In this document: piece after piece, positions 44,948-53,706 of the stretch
Position numbering within the stretch: the stretch's first letter is position 1
How the letters are laid out: the number at the start of each line of letters is the position of its first letter
Assembly: GCF_011440305.1 (NCBI RefSeq)
Contig: NZ_JAAOIW010000002.1
Coordinates: forward strand, 124,001-188,000
Length of the DNA stretch: 64,000 nt
Reading direction: 5' to 3'
From: Paenibacillus agricola
GTDB lineage: Bacteria; Bacillota; Bacilli; Paenibacillales; NBRC-103111
The notes under the pieces: generated by a model
The model's input: the letters and a program-made list of their open reading frames with translations, nothing else
Told to the model about the DNA's origin: nothing
Databases searched by the model: none
Translations under genes and position numbers: made by a program

Positions 44948-44969
44948 GAAACCTTAAAGAAACCTTAAG
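44948..44969 (-). promoter_or_regulatory. 11-bp direct repeat upstream of htrA, candidate response regulator site
   Basis: On the plus strand GAAACCTTAAA is followed immediately by GAAACCTTAAG. An 11-bp period, one helical turn, is typical of OmpR-family binding sites. It is 72 bases upstream of the htrA start. Confidence 0.5.
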
Positions 44970-45017
44970 GGAAAATAAAAAACACATTATCAAATTTCAC
45001 ACAAGTTTCAATCCCCC

Positions 45018-45178
45018 CAAGCCCCCCTTAGTCTTTAAGGGGGGTTCCAGGGCACTGCGTCCCTGGACCCCGCAAGTTCTGTGGAGAGCGGCGGTGGGGA
45101 AGCTTCGATGGCGCTGTGGTGGTGGGATCGCGTCCGTCTGTGCTGCTTTGCTTCGCAAAGTACGCACAGACACGCTAC
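45018..45178. repeat. GC-rich hairpin repeat, left copy of an inverted pair
   Basis: Begins with a CCCCCCTTA/TAAGGGGGG hairpin, then GGTTCCAGGG-N8-CCCTGGACC, a variable GC-rich stretch, and a GTCTGTG...CACAGAC stem with a GCTTTGC-TTC-GCAAAG tip. The reverse complement of 47427-47573 reproduces nearly all of it, with one ~10-bp indel. It lies directly upstream of the htrA promoter region. Confidence 0.88.
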
Positions 45179-45233
45179 CTGCTAGTGGGGGAACGGACTA
45201 CGTGCGCAGCAAGGCTTAGGTGGAGGTACGCGC

Positions 45234-45391
45234 GTTTGTCCGGCGGCGGCTTTGCTGCGCAAAGGATGCTTGGACACGCTTAACGGCGACCGAGCAGGAC
45301 AGGCTCCTGTGCGCGGGCTCGGCACCAGCCAAGGACGGCACAGCGTCCGGTGGCTGCTTTTGCTCCGCAAAAGTTTGCACGGGACGAACAG
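45234..45391. repeat. Two further related hairpin modules
   Basis: Around 45236-45275 (GTCC...GGCTTTGC-TGC-GCAAAG...GGAC) and 45345-45385 (GTCC...CTTTTGC-TCC-GCAAAAG...GGGAC). Both share the same tip design as the left repeat. No convincing gene was seen from 44877 to 45842; a frame open across these modules looks spurious. Confidence 0.7.
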
Positions 45392-45747
45392 GAACATGGC
45401 AGATCGACCCAGACCGAGGCAGCCACGGCGTCAAGGACTACGCAGCGACCTATGGTTATACTCACGTCTACTTCTCACCGGTTGATGCTTTTGGCTTTTT
45501 GCTAGCTAATTGGCAATATCCAGCACCTGCTGCTTCTTCTGTAACAATTCAAGACTTCCGATAAGGCTCGAAGCGTGTTACATACGAGCGCGGTAGTATA
45601 ATAGAAGAAGACTGCATATATTCGTCCAAGATAGTAAGATTTTCAGCAAATAGATAGATGCCCTGTTAATAGATTTAATCCTTATATTTACCCTGCCAAC
45701 GTTTAAACAAAGCATCCGCTTCAGCTTGTCAATTATTCATAACAATG

Positions 45748-45777
45748 CAAAGAGACTGCCACGGCAGCCTCTTTTTA
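45748..45777. terminator. Terminator-like hairpin downstream of the VOC gene
   Basis: AAAGAG-CTGCC-ACG-GGCAG-CTCTTT stem with one mismatch, followed by T's on the plus strand; could serve the leftward VOC transcript. Confidence 0.6.
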
Positions 45778-45842
45778 AGGTAACATCATTCAGTTGTATG
45801 ATTGTGACTTCTTCATTTCTTGCTTCTTACTTTATCGCTTCT

Positions 45843-46268
45843 TCATTGCCTCTTCGTGAAAATTTGAAAGGTTACCCCAAACTTGTCCGTTACCATAGCA
45901 TAAGCAGGGCTGAAATAAGTTGCTTCTAATGGCATATTTACCTGCCCGCCATGCTTCAAGGATTCGTAAAGCTCTCGGGATTTGTCCTTGTCGTGGGTCG
46001 TGATACAGATGGAAACTTGATTACCTACTTGGTGGGGCTCTCCCGGGATAAGGTCAGAAACGAAAATATCCGTTTCTCCTATTTTTAAAATAGAATGGGC
46101 AATGAGTGCTTTTTCTTCTGCTGATAGGGGGTGCTCAGGATTTTGTGGACCCTCGCCTATCGTTTGTTTAAAAACAGTTTTGGCTTCTAATGCCTGCTCA
46201 TAAAATTCAATAGCTTCCCGTGCATTTCCATTCAGCATAATAAAAGAATTCAGTTGTATAGCCATCAT
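45843..46268 (-). CDS. VOC-superfamily (PhnB/glyoxalase-like) protein
   Basis: 141 residues. Vicinal-oxygen-chelate fold of the PhnB / 3-demethylubiquinone-methyltransferase-like group: FIMLNGNAREAIEFYEQAL at the start, HSILKIGETDIFVSD in the middle, and VTDKFGVTFQIF at the end. Start ATG at 46268 with GAGGAG 7 bases upstream. Divergent from a WYL-domain regulator and enclosed with it between inverted hairpin repeats. Substrate unknown; may be a resistance or detoxification protein. Confidence 0.85.
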   Translation of the reverse strand: MMAIQLNSFIMLNGNAREAIEFYEQALEAKTVFKQTIGEGPQNPEHPLSAEEKALIAHSILKIGETDIFVSDLIPGEPHQVGNQVSICITTHDKDKSRELYESLKHGGQVNMPLEATYFSPAYAMVTDKFGVTFQIFTKRQ

Positions 46269-46389
46269 TGAACAGCTCCTCGGAATCATTTTTGCCCATA
46301 TAACTGTGCGTTAAGCTGGACTTAATTCCAATCATAGCGGATAATAGTGACAATTATTGTCACAATAATAAAAAAACAGGAGCAACTTC

Positions 46390-47337
46390 ATGTCCAAATC
46401 AAAACGACTTATGGAATTAATGATGACCGTCAACCGAATGCGTAAATTTACTGTCAAGGAGCTCGCCGAAGAATTTGGCGTGTCTTATAGAACCATATTG
46501 AGGGACTTGCAGGAACTAAGTGAGCTAGGAGTTCCTTTATATTCGGAAGTGGGCCCGCATGGCGGTTACCAGGTTTTGAAGGAAAGAATCCTGCCTCCTA
46601 TCGCCTTTACGGAGGAAGAAGCAATCGCCATCTTTTTTGCATGCCATGCTTTGCGCCACTATGCCTTCCTGCCATTCGAGACGGAAACTTCTTCGGCTCT
46701 AAGCAAATTTTATTACTACATGCCTGGTGACGTACGGGATCGTATTGACCAAATGAAAAACCGGGTTGATTTTGTAACCCCGCCCAGACATTCGGAATTT
46801 CCCTATTTAGCCATTCTGCTCGACGGTGCCGTTCACCAAAAAGTGATTTTCGTTGATTATGAATCCCGTGAAGGAAGATCAAGCAGAAAGATTCAGCCTG
46901 TGGGTATTTATGCAAGCAACGGCTTGTGGTACTGCCCGGCCTATTGTTTTCTTCGCGGCGAAATCCGTTTGTTCCGTTGTGACAGGATTCATTCTGCAGT
47001 TTATGATACTTCAGCCGTGAAGCCGGTAGACTTGACCCATGTTCACCTTGGAAACAAGGAGTCCTTCGTAAAAATGGAACAGGAGCACGTTAGTCTGTAT
47101 GTAGAATTAAGCAAGGAAGGTGTCCAGAAATGCGAAAACGAATTATGGTCAACACCCAAGCTGCATATTCAAAAAGATGGCTCAGGTTGGCTTGAAGGTG
47201 GCATTCCGAAGGTTGACATTCCGTTTTTCGCAAAATTCTTCATCGGATTGGGTAATGACGCTACAGTGAAAAATCCTCCAGAATTGATTGTTCACCTAAA
47301 GCAGATAGCCGCTGAGATTATCGCCAAATACGTTTAG
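46390..47337 (+). CDS. YafY-family HTH/WYL transcriptional regulator
   Basis: 315 residues. N-terminal DeoR-type HTH (FTVKELAEEFGVSYRTILRD), the linker GPHGGYQVLKERILPPIAFT, and a WYL domain (VGIYASNGLWYCPAYC) that senses a ligand. AGGAG 7 bases before ATG. Divergent from the VOC gene, so the usual pairing with a small VOC or similar gene as its target is likely. The gene ends only a few bases before the right-hand hairpin repeat. Confidence 0.9.
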   Translation: MSKSKRLMELMMTVNRMRKFTVKELAEEFGVSYRTILRDLQELSELGVPLYSEVGPHGGYQVLKERILPPIAFTEEEAIAIFFACHALRHYAFLPFETETSSALSKFYYYMPGDVRDRIDQMKNRVDFVTPPRHSEFPYLAILLDGAVHQKVIFVDYESREGRSSRKIQPVGIYASNGLWYCPAYCFLRGEIRLFRCDRIHSAVYDTSAVKPVDLTHVHLGNKESFVKMEQEHVSLYVELSKEGVQKCENELWSTPKLHIQKDGSGWLEGGIPKVDIPFFAKFFIGLGNDATVKNPPELIVHLKQIAAEIIAKYV

Positions 47338-47359
47338 TGATGCAAACTTGCGGACTTGG

Positions 47360-47405
47360 TCCGTACACTCTTTGCTGGAGTAAAGCAGCCCCAGGACCAT
47401 CCCGT
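47360..47405. repeat. Hairpin module inside the right-hand repeat
   Basis: GGTCC...TTTGCTGGAGTAAAG...GGACC is another module with the same GCTTT-NNN-AAAG-type tip as the modules near 45.2-45.4 kb. Confidence 0.6.
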
Positions 47406-47426
47406 ACTTTTGCCCTGCACCTCCGT

Positions 47427-47573
47427 TAAGCGTGTCTGTGGGTACTTTGCCCAGCAAAGCAGCACAGACGGACGCGATCCCACTACCACAGCCTTCCCAC
47501 CACCACTCTCCACGGAACTTGTGGGTTCCAGGGACGTAGTGCCCTGGAACCCCCTTAAAGACTAAGGGGGCTT
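47427..47573. repeat. GC-rich hairpin repeat, right copy of an inverted pair
   Basis: Reverse complement of the element at 45018-45178, with the outer CCCCCTTA...TAAGGGGG hairpin ending 5 bases before the yugN stop. The inner GTTCCAGGG/CCCTGGAAC and GTCTGTG/CACAGAC stems are both conserved. Confidence 0.88.
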
Positions 47574-47577
47574 GATT

Positions 47578-47991
47578 TTATCTCGGAAAACTCGCTTCAA
47601 CCTTACCCAGCATTTCTTTGGCCTTAGTAACCCACTCATCCTCGACGAGCGCATCCTTATCAAGCGGCTCCTGAAATTGGTCAATAAGTCCCCCGTACGT
47701 ATGAAATTGCGCCTCTTTATCCAAACCGTCATTGTAAATATGCTTTAATATAAAAGGAGTACCAATACAAACAACGGCATCCGTTGATTCGGTATCACCA
47801 TCCAATACCCCATGCGTGACTTCAAAAGGGATACGGAGCCACACTTGATGGGCTTCATCTAGATAGCGGTCAAAATAACCATGGTCATAGTCCCAATTCC
47901 CCCCCAAGGCAAAATCGAATTCATGTAAATAATGGCTTACTTGTTGATAGGCTTCTTCGTGATTTGTTAAGCCCGATTCTAAAGGGATCAT
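47578..47991 (-). CDS. yugN: YugN-like family protein
   Basis: 137 residues. Pattern of the YugN family: LGGNWDYDHGYFDRYLD, VWLRIPFEV, GTPFILKHIYNDGLD, then IDQFQEPLDKDA. ATG at 47991 with AAAGGAGG at 7 bases. No known biochemical function; related proteins occur widely in Bacillales. Its 3' end abuts the right-hand repeat. Confidence 0.85.
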   Translation of the reverse strand: MIPLESGLTNHEEAYQQVSHYLHEFDFALGGNWDYDHGYFDRYLDEAHQVWLRIPFEVTHGVLDGDTESTDAVVCIGTPFILKHIYNDGLDKEAQFHTYGGLIDQFQEPLDKDALVEDEWVTKAKEMLGKVEASFPR

Positions 47992-48190
47992 CGTAATGCC
48001 TCCTTTTGCTAGTCCAACCTTATTAAATTGCCCCATTGTGTCAAAATGCTATTCAACCTATTCTATACCCATCGGCTATTAGGATGAGCGTAACCAAACC
48101 TAATTATGTGCTCCTATTTTTAGCAGGTTTTTTGAAAATTCTTCCACTCAAACAACTATCGCTAACATAACGACGAACAATGGCTAACGA

Positions 48191-48244
48191 TGTCATTATA
48201 TCTTACGTAATTCGTTGACATAACTATCATTGGAAACGTATAAT
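48191..48244 (+). promoter_or_regulatory. Sigma-A promoter of amt with GlnR/TnrA-like site
   Basis: TTGACA (48215-48220), 18-base spacer, TATAAT (48239-48244), full consensus hexamers. A site TGTCATTATATCTTACG at 48191-48207 fits the GlnR/TnrA core TGTNA-N7-TNACA except its last base, consistent with nitrogen control. The rest of 47992-48190 holds nothing recognisable. Confidence 0.7.
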
Positions 48245-48299
48245 AGTTGGCGAAGAAACGATAGATAATTCGTAATATGGAAATAAGGAGATGAAGGGT

Positions 48300-49592
48300 A
48301 TGGATTTATCCACCTTGGCCAGTGGATTAGACACGGTATGGGTTGTTCTGACAGCAGCCATGATTTTGCTGATGGAAGGCGGCTTCGCCTTGCTGGAAGC
48401 TGGTTTTGTCAGACAAAAAAATGCAGTAAGCATCATTATGAAAGTATTTGTTGATATTACTTTTGGTGCGCTTGTATTTTTCTTTTTCGGTTTTGCCCTG
48501 ATGTATGGCAAAGATGTTGGCGGCTTTATTGGTACCAGTGGATTTTTATTAGGGGGAGACCTTGAACATATCCAGCTTACGATCTCGCATGATACATATT
48601 GGCTATTCCAATGCGCTTTCGTTATTGCTGTCATCTCGATTGTGTCCGGCGCGGTAGCGGAGCGAATCAATTTTCATGCTTATATTTTATTTACGATTGC
48701 CATGACCGGCATCATTTATCCCATTGCTGGGCATTGGGTTTGGAGTGCAGGGGGCTGGCTTAGCAAACTCGGCATGATCGATTTTGCAGGGTCTGCTGTC
48801 ATACACGCTTTGGGAGGCTTTGCCGCTTTAGCTGCTGCCGTATTCATTGGGCCGCGGATGGGCAAATTTTCGGAAAATGGAACTCCCAACATTGTCCCTC
48901 CATCCAATTTACCGCTTGCATCGGTAGGCGCTTTTATTCTTTGGTTCGGGTGGTTCGGCTTTAACTCAGGAAGCACGCTAAGCGCAACCAATGGATCGAT
49001 CGGGCATATCGCTGTTACGACGATGTTATCCGCTGCTGCCGGGGGAGCGACATGCATCCTGTTTACGATGTTCCGTTATCGCAAAGCTGACCCTCCCATG
49101 GTCATCAATGGCTCTTTAGCTGGCTTGGTGGGAATTACTGCAGGCTGCGCTTTTGTAAGCGATATCGTTGCGATTATGATTGGAGCCATTTGCGGAATCG
49201 CTATGGTGTTTGCGACCGAATTCCTGGAGTCCAAACGAATCGACGATCCCGTTGGGGCTTTTGCCGTGCACGGCGTTAGCGGCAGCATTGGCACCTTGGC
49301 TGTTGGCTTGTTCGCCATGCCCGAGCTTACGGCTGGCATTGGACAAGGCTACAGCGGTTTGTTTTACGGTGGCGGCTGGAGCCTGCTTGGTGTACAGGCG
49401 CTTGGTTTGGTTACCGTCTCGGTTTGGGGCTTCGGTTTAACCTGGATTGCCTTCAAGCTCATCAAGCTGGTCGTTCCGGTTCGCGTAACACGCGATGAAG
49501 AACTGGTAGGGTTGGATGTTGGCATTCACGGAGTGCCCGCTTACAGCCAAGACACCGATTTTATTGAGCTGACTAAGCTAAAAAATAGCTGA
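48300..49592 (+). CDS. amt: Ammonium transporter
   Basis: 430 residues, eleven membrane segments. AmtB/Mep family: GGFALLEAGFVRQKNA early, the pore motifs HALGGFAALAA and FAVHGVSGSIGTLAVG carrying the twin His, and WFGWFGFNSGST-type signature between. Imports ammonium when it is scarce. Start chosen at ATG 48300 with AAGGAG 9 bases upstream. No glnK/PII gene follows, unlike many amt operons. Confidence 0.95.
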   Translation: MDLSTLASGLDTVWVVLTAAMILLMEGGFALLEAGFVRQKNAVSIIMKVFVDITFGALVFFFFGFALMYGKDVGGFIGTSGFLLGGDLEHIQLTISHDTYWLFQCAFVIAVISIVSGAVAERINFHAYILFTIAMTGIIYPIAGHWVWSAGGWLSKLGMIDFAGSAVIHALGGFAALAAAVFIGPRMGKFSENGTPNIVPPSNLPLASVGAFILWFGWFGFNSGSTLSATNGSIGHIAVTTMLSAAAGGATCILFTMFRYRKADPPMVINGSLAGLVGITAGCAFVSDIVAIMIGAICGIAMVFATEFLESKRIDDPVGAFAVHGVSGSIGTLAVGLFAMPELTAGIGQGYSGLFYGGGWSLLGVQALGLVTVSVWGFGLTWIAFKLIKLVVPVRVTRDEELVGLDVGIHGVPAYSQDTDFIELTKLKNS

Positions 49593-49610
49593 TACCAAGT
49601 TTCAATCCTG

Positions 49611-49700
49611 AACTGCGTGCCACTAAGCCGCAGTTTCTTTGCACATGCTGCAAACGCACATTTGGGGCTTGCTGCAACGTAGGTTTGCTCTAGAACAAAC
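49611..49700. repeat. Cluster of three short hairpins downstream of amt
   Basis: AACTGCG/CGCAGTT (49611-49635), TTTGCA/TGCAAA (49638-49654) and GTTTG/CAAAC (49683-49700) follow one another. The first may terminate amt, since TTTCTTT follows it. Confidence 0.5.
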
Positions 49701-49752
49701 GCAGTTATTTTACATTTGCTTCACATACAGATTTTCAACCTGCCATGTTGGA

Positions 49753-49791
49753 CGCAACAAAATAAGCTTAATTCCCGAAGGAATTAAGCTT
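49753..49791 (-). terminator. Rho-independent terminator of the next leftward gene
   Basis: Perfect 12-bp stem AAGCTTAATTCC-CGAA-GGAATTAAGCTT, followed on the minus strand by ATTTTGTTG. Confidence 0.85.
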
Positions 49792-49837
49792 TAGATATCC
49801 ATATCAAATCTTCCCAAGAACAAGCTGCCCGAATGGA

Positions 49838-50215
49838 TCAAAGCATCTCTTTCTGCAGATCGTCACTAATGGTTATAAGGTCACTTGGGTTACTGCCAGC
49901 CATAATTGCTCTTGCCTTCTCCACGTCAGCACGAAGCTCGCGAATTTGAACCATCGGCCTTTTCACATAATGAATATACTCAACCGCAGCGTGGTGATCG
50001 GGCTTTTTACCTGTAAACATACGGCGCAAAGATGACATGGCTTGATAGCTTCGTTCTTCCATAAGTCGTTTTTTTTGGTAACGCTCAATGATTTGCTCAA
50101 TTTCCGCGATTTGCTCTTCCTTACGAGCAATATAGGATTCTAAGAAGGGGTAAACCTCAGCTGCTTTTCGTTGTATCACTGGAATCGAACTCCCTGTTAA
50201 CAAAGCATTCTGCAT
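49838..50215 (-). CDS. Hypothetical coiled-coil protein
   Basis: 125 residues, charged and mostly helical, without signal or membrane segment. A coiled coil (about 28-55, IARKEEQIAEIEQIIERYQ) precedes a basic stretch. No family recognised. ATG preceded by AGGTGATG. Terminator follows. Confidence 0.72.
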   Translation of the reverse strand: MQNALLTGSSIPVIQRKAAEVYPFLESYIARKEEQIAEIEQIIERYQKKRLMEERSYQAMSSLRRMFTGKKPDHHAAVEYIHYVKRPMVQIRELRADVEKARAIMAGSNPSDLITISDDLQKEML

Positions 50216-50343
50216 GGGACATCACCTGTCTTTTCATGTAAACTTTCATTACAATAATAATATTTTACACTAAATGACTAGGTTTGGAAACCCCTAAATT
50301 TTATACTTTCATCAATGAAGCCAGCAATTATGGCTATACATAG

Positions 50344-50372
50344 CAAAAAGCCGGCAGATCGTTCACCGGCTT
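50344..50372 (-). terminator. Rho-independent terminator of the SASP-like gene
   Basis: Minus strand AGCCGG/CCGGCT stem then TTTTTGC. Confidence 0.75.
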
Positions 50373-50404
50373 CCGACAAAGACTATTTTTCAGTTCCCTA
50401 TTTC

Positions 50405-50539
50405 TTAGTATTTGTTTTTAGGTTTTTTGTTTGCTTTTGCAGTATTTTGCGTCGTCTGCTCCGCATTTGTACCCGCTAATTCCTCGGAAAACTCATTATC
50501 ATTTTGTTGCTGTTTATTTTTATTTTTGTTTTTGGCCAT
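50405..50539 (-). CDS. Small Lys/Asn/Gln-rich protein, possible gamma-type SASP
   Basis: 44 residues with a strong GGGGAGGTGATC site before ATG. MAKNKNKNKQQQ leads into EFSEELAGTNAEQTTQNT, which recalls the gamma-type small acid-soluble spore proteins (EFASETNxQQVxxQN repeats). Such proteins are degraded for amino acids at germination. Match is by pattern only. Confidence 0.6.
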   Translation of the reverse strand: MAKNKNKNKQQQNDNEFSEELAGTNAEQTTQNTAKANKKPKNKY

Positions 50540-50621
50540 GGATGATCACCTCCCCTTACCACCATAGTATGGGTTACAAGGCAATTTTTTATGTTGGAAA
50601 TAGATAGATGAACCCATCTTA

Positions 50622-51278
50622 TTAAAGAAGCAACTCGCTCTCCAGTTGGTTCCACATCACCGTTGTAATTTTGCCGGCACCTTTTTTCACGACGAATACA
50701 TGCAATGTTTTTTTGCCCCATTCTTTGTATACCTGGTCCTTCGTCTCGAAGTAGAGGTCGATACGGTTGCCCTTAATCGCGCCGCCCGTATCTGCCACGA
50801 CTCCATAGCCATAGCCCGGTATATACAACACAGAACCAATGGGGAAAAATGCTGGGTCCGCAGCAATGGTGGACAATGCTTGCTTATTCCGTTGTACCTT
50901 CATACCAGAAAACGTCACCCCGTATTCGGGATGTCCTGGGTTTTTTCCAGTAGATTCTTTTCCAGCAAAATAACCCGTTGCCACTACCTCAACAGCCGTG
51001 TATTTGGACAAATCATTCTGGAGGTTAGGGATTGCACTATAATCCATCGACACCACTGGTTTGGCCTCTATTGCTGATGGCTCGTTATTCGCAGCTGGCG
51101 GAGCAATCGTCTGTGCGGGTACCGAACTTGGTTGGAGCGAAGCCAAAGCTTGATCTTCCCCTACAACCTTGTTGTTCAAGAAGCTTGATTGTTGATCTTT
51201 CAATACGTTTATGGACATCGCCAGCAAAATGAGCATAAAGCATATCCATTTCACATGACTTACCGTTTTTGGTAACAT
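50622..51278 (-). CDS. 3D-domain (YuiC/Sps-like) exported protein
   Basis: 218 residues. N-terminal membrane segment (about 12-27), a linker, then a double-psi barrel 3D domain (about 95-205) with the three conserved Asp: [18 protein letters not shown] and the earlier [21 protein letters not shown]. The size matches YuiC; related proteins have muralytic activity on the spore or stationary-phase wall. ATG 51278 follows AAGGGGTGG; a GTG at 51293 is in frame. Confidence 0.86.
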   Translation of the reverse strand: MLPKTVSHVKWICFMLILLAMSINVLKDQQSSFLNNKVVGEDQALASLQPSSVPAQTIAPPAANNEPSAIEAKPVVSMDYSAIPNLQNDLSKYTAVEVVATGYFAGKESTGKNPGHPEYGVTFSGMKVQRNKQALSTIAADPAFFPIGSVLYIPGYGYGVVADTGGAIKGNRIDLYFETKDQVYKEWGKKTLHVFVVKKGAGKITTVMWNQLESELLL

Positions 51279-51347
51279 ACTTGAGTCTACCACCCCTTAG
51301 TAAAAGAGGTTTTCCAAAATCACCAAGTTCTATACATAATAGCCTAT

Positions 51348-51393
51348 ACAAAAAGCAGGCAGCTTCCATAAAGAAGGAGGCTGCCTGCTTTTA
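51348..51393 (-). terminator. Rho-independent terminator of thrS
   Basis: AAAGCAGGCAGC/GCTGCCTGCTTT stem followed by T's on the minus strand. Confidence 0.88.
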
Positions 51394-51414
51394 TTCAAGG
51401 TTTATTTCGTGGAG

Positions 51415-53352
51415 TTAATCAATAACTTTTGTTCGGATGGCTTCTTCGATCATCGCTACAACGCTGTCCAGGCTTTGTATGCCCAAGTCACCTGCGCCGC
51501 GCTTGCGGACGGACACACTGGAGCTGTTCATTTCATTCTCGCCTACAACGAGCATATACGGGATTTTCTCCAGCTGCGCCTCGCGGATTTTGTAGCCCAG
51601 CTTTTCGTTGCGCAGGTCGGATTCAACACGCACACCCGCTAGCTGCAGCTTTTCTGCCACTTCTTTGGCATAAGCCTCAAAAGCAGTCGACACCGGGATC
51701 ACCTTAGCTTGAACGGGTGAGAGCCAAGTCGGCAGGGCGCCGGCGAAATTTTCAAGCAAGTATGCAGTCATTCGCTCCATAGTCGAAATAATGCCGCGAT
51801 GGATAACTACCGGACGGTGCTTCTGGCCATCGTCGCCAACGTACTCCAGCTGGAAACGCTCAGGCAGCAGGAAATCAAGCTGAACGGTACCGAGTGTTTC
51901 TTCCTTTTTCAATACGGTTTTTATTTGAACATCGACCTTCGGTCCGTAGAAAGCGGCTTCGCCTTCGGCCTCATAATAAGGAATTTGTAATTCCTCTACT
52001 ACCTCTTTGAGCATCCGCTGGGACATCTCCCACATCGCATCATCAGGGAAATATTTTTCTGTATCCTTAGGATCGCGATAGGACAAGCGGAAGCGGTATT
52101 CTTTAATGCCAAAATCGTCATATACTTGGCGAATTAGCTGAATAACGCGGCCAAATTCTTCTTTAATCTGGTCAGGACGGCAAAAGATATGGGCATCATT
52201 CAAAGTCATCCCACGTACCCGGTGCAGCCCTGTCAATGCTCCCGACATTTCGTAACGGTGCATCATCCCGAGCTCAGCTACACGTACAGGCAAATCGCGG
52301 TAGCTGCGCATGTCGCTTTTATAAATCATCATATGATGCGGGCAGTTCATCGGACGAAGCACAAGCTCCTCGTTGTCCATAACCATCTTCGGGAACATAT
52401 CCTCCTGGTAATGCTCCCAGTGCCCAGAGGTTTTGTACAATTCCACGCTAGCTAATATGGGTGTATAGACGTGTTGATAGCCGAGACGCTCCTCCAAATC
52501 CACAATATAACGTTCCATAGTGCGGCGCAGCTTGGCTCCATGAGGCAGCCACAAAGGTAATCCTTGGCCCACCTCACGTGAGAAGGTGAACATTTTCAAT
52601 TCTCTTCCAAGCTTGCGATGGTCGCGCTTCTTGGCTTCCTCCAACAGATGCAGATGCTCGTCCAAATCCGCCTTTTTCAGGAAGGCAGTTCCATAAATAC
52701 GTTGCAGCATTTTGTTCTTGGCATCTCCGCGCCAATAAGCACCTGCTACGCTTAGCAGCTTAAAGGCTTTGATACGCCCAGTCGATGGCAAATGCGGTCC
52801 ACGGCATAAGTCAAAAAATTCGCCTTGGTCATAAATCGTAAGCACGACGTCCTCCGGCAAATCGTTGATCAGCTCCAGCTTTAACGGATCCTCCAGCTCG
52901 GTAAATATACGCAAGGCTTCCTCACGGCTGACCTCGCGGCGGCGTATCGGGAAGTTCTCTTGCGCAACCTTTTCCATCATCTTCTCAATCTTGGTGAGAT
53001 CCTCAGGTGTTAGCGGCGTTTCCAAATCGATGTCGTAGTAAAAGCCATCCTCAATAACTGGACCAATACCCAGCTTGACGGCTTTATCTCCATAAATCCG
53101 CTTAATCGCCTGTGCCATCAAATGGGCAGTGCTGTGGCGGTATACCTCCAAGCCACTTTCACTATCCAGCATAATAATTTCTAACGCTGCATCCTGCATA
53201 ATTGGCGTGTTCAAATCAACCGCTTTGCCGTCGATTTTTCCGATTACGGCATTTTTCTTCAAGCCCGAGCTGATCGAGCCCGCGACATCTTCAATGGTAG
53301 TCCCTTGCTCGTATTCCCTTACTGCTCCATCTGGAAAGGTTACCTTTACCAT
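51415..53352 (-). CDS. thrS: Threonyl-tRNA synthetase
   Basis: 645 residues, full length. TGS domain (1-62), the editing/tRNA_SAD domain ([15 protein letters not shown], with HxxxH), class II core with motif 2 [14 protein letters not shown] and zinc-binding NCPHHMM, and C-terminal anticodon-binding domain. Charges tRNA-Thr. Controlled by the T-box leader. AGGAGGT before ATG. ytxC lies just upstream, as in Bacillus. Confidence 0.97.
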   Translation of the reverse strand: MVKVTFPDGAVREYEQGTTIEDVAGSISSGLKKNAVIGKIDGKAVDLNTPIMQDAALEIIMLDSESGLEVYRHSTAHLMAQAIKRIYGDKAVKLGIGPVIEDGFYYDIDLETPLTPEDLTKIEKMMEKVAQENFPIRRREVSREEALRIFTELEDPLKLELINDLPEDVVLTIYDQGEFFDLCRGPHLPSTGRIKAFKLLSVAGAYWRGDAKNKMLQRIYGTAFLKKADLDEHLHLLEEAKKRDHRKLGRELKMFTFSREVGQGLPLWLPHGAKLRRTMERYIVDLEERLGYQHVYTPILASVELYKTSGHWEHYQEDMFPKMVMDNEELVLRPMNCPHHMMIYKSDMRSYRDLPVRVAELGMMHRYEMSGALTGLHRVRGMTLNDAHIFCRPDQIKEEFGRVIQLIRQVYDDFGIKEYRFRLSYRDPKDTEKYFPDDAMWEMSQRMLKEVVEELQIPYYEAEGEAAFYGPKVDVQIKTVLKKEETLGTVQLDFLLPERFQLEYVGDDGQKHRPVVIHRGIISTMERMTAYLLENFAGALPTWLSPVQAKVIPVSTAFEAYAKEVAEKLQLAGVRVESDLRNEKLGYKIREAQLEKIPYMLVVGENEMNSSSVSVRKRGAGDLGIQSLDSVVAMIEEAIRTKVID

Positions 53353-53429
53353 GTTATTGACCTCCTAATAGTTTTCGCAGAAACTTACTGCGTAAGCATC
53401 CACTTGAGTTTTCGTACAAAACTACAAAC

Positions 53430-53690
53430 AAAAAAAGCGTATCACATCCCAAAAGGGACGAGTACGCTTGGTCTCGTGGTTCCACCCTAGTTCAATTCGC
53501 CGACTATATGACCGCCAGACGAATCCTCATAAGCATCCACTAACGGGAATGAGCCGGCGATATATACTAATGGAGCCACTACTATAGTCCATGTTCCATA
53601 CCGCAACTACAAAGGGGTAAATGAATGTCGTTAACTGAAGGGGCTTGCAGCCATTGTCCCCTATCTCTGTACAGCACTTCACACATTATT
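53430..53690 (-). promoter_or_regulatory. T-box leader of thrS with terminator
   Basis: Reading leftward, the conserved T-box AGGGTGGAACCACGAG lies at 53473-53488, just before a GCGTACTCG...GTGATACGC hairpin and a T-run (53430-53468). Further upstream an ACAGAGATAGGGG stretch looks like Stem I, and a candidate Thr specifier ACT is at 53586-53588. Uncharged tRNA-Thr would switch the terminator off. Specifier assignment is tentative. Confidence 0.92.
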
Positions 53691-53706
53691 GTCTTTGATT
53701 TTAGTC

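Noticed and set aside
44877-44993. N-terminal extension of HtrA
   Set aside because: AAGGAGG stands right before ATG 44876, and the extension overlaps the candidate regulator repeats.
45220-45564. 114-codon plus-strand frame across the hairpin modules
   Set aside because: It runs through GC-rich inverted repeats, has a GTG start without a well-spaced site and shows Cys/Arg-rich composition unlike real genes.
53430-53690. S-box or other riboswitch class ahead of thrS
   Set aside because: The GGGTGGAACCACG box directly before a terminator identifies a T-box.
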